A stretch of DNA of 64,000 nt from positions 1 to 64,000 of the forward strand of contig JAUIIU010000008.1 in the NCBI GenBank assembly GCA_030431695.1. Direction: 5' to 3'. The notes beneath the pieces were generated by a model. That model searched no databases. It was not told the DNA's origin and worked only from the letters and a program-made list of their open reading frames with translations. The position numbers were made by a program, and so were the translations under genes. Position 1 is the stretch's first letter; each line of letters opens with the position of its first letter. This DNA is from Bacteroidia bacterium. GTDB taxonomy: Bacteria > Bacteroidota > Bacteroidia > Flavobacteriales > Flavobacteriaceae. Below, one piece after another: positions 60,255 through 64,000 of the stretch.

Positions 60255-60558
60255 AAACAAAGGAAACGAAATAGCCGGCATCTATAACAAGGTGCTGGCC
60301 GAGTATAAAAAAGGTGAGATAGGCTATGCTACCATCGGCATACTTGCACAAAGTTGTATAAGCTCCATTGCAGTGCTTTTGGTATTAATGAACGATATGC
60401 CAACTTACACGAAGATGGTGTTGCTTTTTATTGTGACCATATTCGCAATGGCCTTCAACGGGGCAGTACTGGCTCAACAGAAATCAAAAATCACATTGAA
60501 TTTATTGATCATTTCCGTTGTCTTCAGTTGTGGGGTTATCTTAGCTAATTTAATATGA
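60211..60558 (+). CDS. Small membrane protein of the NO-stress module
   Basis: A 115-residue protein starting at GTG 60211 (no ATG is available), overlapping the hemerythrin gene by 44 bases in another frame. A basic N-terminus (about 1-25) is followed by three helices (about 41-60, 67-88 and 94-114) with the loop MNDMPTYTK. I do not recognise a family. Strong hydrophobicity and the operon position favour a real gene. Confidence 0.6.
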   Translation: MKHSKKTPKTSSGNKNKGNEIAGIYNKVLAEYKKGEIGYATIGILAQSCISSIAVLLVLMNDMPTYTKMVLLFIVTIFAMAFNGAVLAQQKSKITLNLLIISVVFSCGVILANLI

Positions 60559-60588
60559 GTTCTTATTTTATAGGAAATTATAGGTCAC

Positions 60589-61212
60589 TTACATGCTTTG
60601 GATAAAATCGTTTGCCTTTTGGACGAGCCGAGAATCCAAAGAATTAGCATGAATGACCCTTATTTTTGCTAACCAATTTTGGTTGAGTGATTCAGAACCA
60701 AAAAACTCAGAGTGCCTTCGCTTTACCATCATCGCTTCATCAAGCCACTCGCTACGTTCTTCCCAACTTCGCTTTCCGGATCTTGCCCTTTGCTGAACTC
60801 GTTCTATCATGATTGATCGGTCCACATCCAAATAGATTATACCATCAGGGGGACTGAGAAATCGACTTGTGGATTGGATCAGATCGTAGATAAGTCTTTT
60901 ATCATTCTCATCTTCCAGGGCATCCAGATAAAACAGATTTGTCAGCCAGTAGGTGTCCAGGATCGCAGTTCCACCGTCTTTCCTGATCTTTTCGGCTTCA
61001 AAATACTGATTCATCCAATGGTTGTGAAAGTAGATAAAAGCGCGAACCCGACCAGATGGAACCTCAAATGATCGGGTTACGAATTCGGGGAAATCTTCAC
61101 CTTCAAAGAATCCGATAAATCTTTTGTCGATCTTAATTAATTCTTCAACAAGCGTAGATTTACCAGAAGCCTGGGCACCCAAAACAGCAATTATCTTACC
61201 ACTAGTCTCCAT
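60589..61212 (-). CDS. P-loop nucleoside/nucleotide kinase-like protein
   Basis: A 207-residue ATPase with Walker A GAQASGKST at the N-terminus. YLDVDRSIMIERVQQRARSGKRSWEERSEWL (about 125-155) resembles the LID/Arg-rich region of deoxynucleoside or thymidylate kinases; the DTYW region (about 86) is a likely Walker B. A role in nucleotide supply would suit the neighbouring ribonucleotide reductase, but the substrate is unknown. Confidence 0.65.
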   Translation of the reverse strand: METSGKIIAVLGAQASGKSTLVEELIKIDKRFIGFFEGEDFPEFVTRSFEVPSGRVRAFIYFHNHWMNQYFEAEKIRKDGGTAILDTYWLTNLFYLDALEDENDKRLIYDLIQSTSRFLSPPDGIIYLDVDRSIMIERVQQRARSGKRSWEERSEWLDEAMMVKRRHSEFFGSESLNQNWLAKIRVIHANSLDSRLVQKANDFIQSM

Positions 61213-61236
61213 ATAAATCGGTGATGATCAACAGTT

Positions 61237-61244
61237 CAAATATA
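61237..61244 (-). promoter_or_regulatory. -7 element TATATTTG for the P-loop kinase
   Basis: Exact TAnnTTTG match on the minus strand, 25 bases before the ATG at 61212. Confidence 0.5.
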
Positions 61245-61311
61245 TTGGCAAAGTAACCCGATACAACTAAGAAGAACCGGAATGAAGAAATAACAGTTGA
61301 TCATGGGAATG

Positions 61312-63318
61312 CTAAACCAGGCAAGTATCGTTATTACAAAACTTTTCCTGGAGTACGTCCTCTCCCGAATTCAGGAAAGTTATCGGAGATAATTTCTCCA
61401 TCATCATTTCGTATTTTTCCTTCGGAATGGCTTCGTATGGCATCTGGGCATAGGCACCGGCCTCTAATTTCGGCAAAAAACTGATCGATTTCAGTTTATA
61501 TTTAAAAAAATCCAGGATCGGAGCGATTTGTGACGCCTCCTCGGGCTTGAATGTGATCGTACAGGAAACCTGGTTATCCGACCAATATGTCTGAAGAAAA
61601 CTGGCAAGGCTAACCTGCTCCCAAATGCTAACGTCTTTCAGACTGCGTCCTTCACAACGTACCGGGAATGATACGACCATTGATGACGGATCGATTATAT
61701 CTTCTTCGATATGTAGTCCAGCGGCTTCCAGTTCGGGCAAATAAGGCGTTGTTTTCGCGATCCTTACCCTGCGGATATAGTATTCGAATTCGGGATAATG
61801 ACAGCCAGGATTGACCCCTGCCAGCAGACTTACGGTTCCGGACGGTTTAACACTAGTGGTTTTGATACTTCTAGGAACACAAAGCCAGGCAGAGTAGATC
61901 TCATCCCATTTTTGAATTTCACTATACCCGTCTTCCAGCCAGTTCTTCAATTCGTCCAAAGAGTATTTTTCAATGAAATTGGTGACGCCTGTAACCGATG
62001 TTCCAATCCTTCGATTACGTTTTTGAACCCTGTTGCTCTGGTGCCAGGTTGTACTTGCGAGCGTGGCTGTTTTACCAACCATATACGCAAATTTAAGGGT
62101 GCGGAGGTAATCCGCCTTCGATTCTGCCTTGGAAGGAAAGGTCTCAACAAGGCAACATAACTCGTAGCTTTCGAGGGATTGCTCACCACATGGATTTGTT
62201 CCTGTGGCTTTTATATCCTTATAATCGACCGGATCGCACATGCGAGAGTACGCCTGTATATTGTCCATAAAAATATAACCCGGCTCCCCGTTTTTTGCTG
62301 TTTGAGCCGCGACTTCCACAAAATCCGTTTGGTTGTCTACCAGGACACTATTATTCGAGGCCCAGCCGTAGGCTGCCCTGTAAGCACGTGATCCGATGTA
62401 CTCACCTTCGGAATTGTCCCATTGGTAGTCTTTGAGTTTTCGATATTCTTCATCGTGTACATTACCCAATGCGATTTGAGCTGTTCGTCTTACATTCCCG
62501 GCAACCACACATTGACCGATCATATTCATAATATCGGCTATAGCTGTAACACTGATGTATTTATCGTTTTCCTTTTCCAACAGCATCCGAATTTGTTCGT
62601 GCAGGTTTTCCAGGGGCCCCGGGCCACTTGAAATTCCTCCGAACCCCCTGATCGGTTCTCCGGCGGGGCGGATCTCACTATAATCGAAACGCAATGTGTT
62701 TGACGATATTCCGGTGAAATGTTTGGAAAAGTAGGAAGCCAGTAACCGCTTGAGGCTTTCTACCCAACCTTCGCGTGTATCAGGAATCTGAAAGATCTCC
62801 TCCGAATGCTTCGGTGTGTGAACAATTATCTTCTGAGCTCCTGAAACATCGAAACCAACACCAACGCCAACCATGCTCATATCCATCATAAATAGAAACG
62901 GCATTAAAGCTTCATCCAGGGATTGTCCCATTTTTTCAGTAGAAACAAAGGCACAATTGAACAATGCCTGACCTACCTTTTTCTCGTGGATAATCGGTGT
63001 TCCCATAGCCCAAAGCATACGTCCGGGAGGTAGGAATTTCATTTTGAACATCCTGTCGTACATCTCCCGGGCAGAGTCCTGTGCCTTGTAATCATTCCAT
63101 CCAAGGTGATTGTTCAGGATGTATTCTTTCTGAAGTGAATAACACCCCTCCACGACACGGCGAACCGTTTCGAACCACTGCTCACTGTCCCCATTCTCTT
63201 TCAACCGGGAATACGTCCTGTAGTAAGTTAACATTCCCAGGCCATTAAAACCAAACTGCGGCTCTATGGATTTATATTGATTTACGAATTCGTCGGACAA
63301 TTGAAAACTAAGGCTCAT
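61312..63318 (-). CDS. nrdJ: Adenosylcobalamin-dependent ribonucleoside-triphosphate reductase (class II)
   Basis: Makes deoxynucleotides without oxygen, using vitamin B12 to create the radical. It has 668 residues, somewhat shorter than the 739-residue Lactobacillus enzyme. Motifs: LPPGRMLWAMGT, NCAFVSTEK (active-site Cys), SGPGPLENL, NPCGEQSLESYELC (catalytic NPCGE) and PSGTVSLLAG. The C-terminal tail FCNNDTCLV carries the redox Cys pair (C-x4-C). No B12 riboswitch is visible upstream. Lies close to NO and N2O genes, consistent with growth at low oxygen. Confidence 0.9.
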   Translation of the reverse strand: MSLSFQLSDEFVNQYKSIEPQFGFNGLGMLTYYRTYSRLKENGDSEQWFETVRRVVEGCYSLQKEYILNNHLGWNDYKAQDSAREMYDRMFKMKFLPPGRMLWAMGTPIIHEKKVGQALFNCAFVSTEKMGQSLDEALMPFLFMMDMSMVGVGVGFDVSGAQKIIVHTPKHSEEIFQIPDTREGWVESLKRLLASYFSKHFTGISSNTLRFDYSEIRPAGEPIRGFGGISSGPGPLENLHEQIRMLLEKENDKYISVTAIADIMNMIGQCVVAGNVRRTAQIALGNVHDEEYRKLKDYQWDNSEGEYIGSRAYRAAYGWASNNSVLVDNQTDFVEVAAQTAKNGEPGYIFMDNIQAYSRMCDPVDYKDIKATGTNPCGEQSLESYELCCLVETFPSKAESKADYLRTLKFAYMVGKTATLASTTWHQSNRVQKRNRRIGTSVTGVTNFIEKYSLDELKNWLEDGYSEIQKWDEIYSAWLCVPRSIKTTSVKPSGTVSLLAGVNPGCHYPEFEYYIRRVRIAKTTPYLPELEAAGLHIEEDIIDPSSMVVSFPVRCEGRSLKDVSIWEQVSLASFLQTYWSDNQVSCTITFKPEEASQIAPILDFFKYKLKSISFLPKLEAGAYAQMPYEAIPKEKYEMMMEKLSPITFLNSGEDVLQEKFCNNDTCLV

Positions 63319-63617
63319 ATTAATCAGATTTTAGGGTTGCATATACAATCGGAGGTGAAGTATGCTGCTCCAATATCATGGGAAAATTAATCAATCCAGA
63401 AACAAAAAAAGATAAAAAAGTATTTTATTGTAAACAACCTGATGTTAATAATTATCGAATCTATTTTTCTTGGAGGATTGAAGTCTCGATGTCGGTAGGA
63501 GATTGGCTGTAAGAATGAGCATATAAGCGGAAATTAGATTCCACTTGTTTACCAAAATCATTATTTATAACTTTAAATCAGCAAGTTAGAGGTTCTAATC
63601 ATCAAATAACACTAAAA
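63319..63617. other. AT-rich divergent intergenic region
   Basis: 299 bases between nrdJ and the last gene. No exact TAnnTTTG, no hairpin and no cobalamin riboswitch box was recognised. Confidence 0.5.
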
Positions 63618-64000
63618 ATGAAGCGATACATCCTTCTCGTCAGCGCACTTTTTTTCTTTCATTCCAATACAAATGCACAATCCCTTCGATTGCTGGATAT
63701 TGTGCAGGAGCCCAGTCCGACAACCAGCGTAACGGCAAACCTTAGTGAGCAGGGTGGTTATATTTCGTTCAACAGGACCTACAGAAGTGGCTGTGTGGGG
63801 GGCTATAAGATCAAAGTTACTTTTTCAACACCTTTGAGTATGCTTCAGCCCGGAGAAACATTCCAGGCTACGCTCAATTGCGAGGACTGCAATACGCCCT
63901 GTGGTTATAAATGGCGATTGGTCGATCTGCTGGCTGCAAATAATGTAACCGCAATTGAGAGGTTTCCCAATTATGTTACCAACGAGAATATAGATCTGGT
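63618..64000 (+). CDS. Secreted Cys-rich protein, partial
   Basis: About 128 residues are visible: signal MKRYILLVSALFFFHSNTNA, then QSLRLLDIVQEPSPTTSV, GGYISFNRTYRSGCVGGYKI and LNCEDCNTPCGYKWRLVDLL. The four clustered Cys suggest disulfides. The C-terminus is outside the window; no family recognised. Confidence 0.7.
   Translation, partial: MKRYILLVSALFFFHSNTNAQSLRLLDIVQEPSPTTSVTANLSEQGGYISFNRTYRSGCVGGYKIKVTFSTPLSMLQPGETFQATLNCEDCNTPCGYKWRLVDLLAANNVTAIERFPNYVTNENIDL

Noticed and set aside
63319-63617. Possible cobalamin riboswitch upstream of nrdJ
   Set aside because: I looked for the conserved B12 box and surrounding stems and saw neither.

Overview
The window comes from the chromosome of a Bacteroidota bacterium, very probably a marine member of the Flavobacteriaceae. 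The signs are T9SS-type C-terminal sorting sequences, TonB-dependent receptor style proteins, a hybrid two-component regulator, many DUF families typical of Flavobacteriia, and repeated upstream matches to the Bacteroidota -7 element TAnnTTTG. There is no phage, transposase, integrase, rRNA operon or CRISPR array. Most of it is ordinary coding sequence in short operons, with one tRNA locus disturbed by repeats.

Layout. 1-5.4 kb: divergent locus of an MMPL/RND exporter and an SGNH hydrolase (minus) against a carbamoyltransferase, a 49-residue DUF5989 protein and an SxtJ-like membrane protein (plus). This looks like an envelope or secreted-product modification module of unknown substrate. 5.4-13 kb: a DUF5995 protein, a TPR hybrid sensor kinase, a 49-residue peptide resembling a detached T9SS sorting domain, and a 1146-residue fibre with about 39 repeats of 17 residues ending in a self-cleaving S74 chaperone domain. 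13-23.4 kb: secreted peptidase, thioredoxin-like proteins, a TonB-receptor-like barrel broken by one in-frame TGA, and small secreted proteins. 23.4-28.6 kb: TetR, ABC, HlyD and TolC export operon whose ABC ATPase has lost nearly every catalytic motif except Walker A. 28.6-41.5 kb: nitroreductase, lspA, DUF456, a BlaI/M56 pair, a lipoprotein related to the M56 tail, a glycosyltransferase/flippase pair, ruvC, hemW and a run of small housekeeping or unknown genes.

42-49.8 kb is a complete clade II nitrous oxide reductase operon transcribed leftwards: cytochrome c, fasciclin lipoprotein, NosZ lipoprotein, a membrane protein, NosL, a possible 46-residue peptide, NosD, NosF and NosY. It faces an Rrf2 regulator. 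A TGAC-N4-GTCA dyad lies about 41 bases upstream of the inferred transcription start. 49.8-57.7 kb holds an ATP-grasp protein, an M23 peptidase/aldose epimerase pair, a DUF4407 protein, a second BlaI/M56 pair with textbook TACAnnTGTA operators, a PhnA-type protein and an M20 dipeptidase.

57.8-58.3 kb carries tRNA-Leu(UAG) flanked by a broken 5' copy and a short 3' copy of itself plus dispersed-repeat sequence. 58.4-60.6 kb is a nitric oxide stress module (Rrf2, Ric/ScdA, hemerythrin, small membrane protein). It is followed by a P-loop kinase and a class II (B12-dependent, oxygen-independent) ribonucleotide reductase. Together with the nos operon this points to life under low oxygen with N2O respiration and protection against NO. 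The window ends inside a secreted protein gene.

Starts, promoters and operators were read by eye; family names come from recognisable motifs, without database searches.
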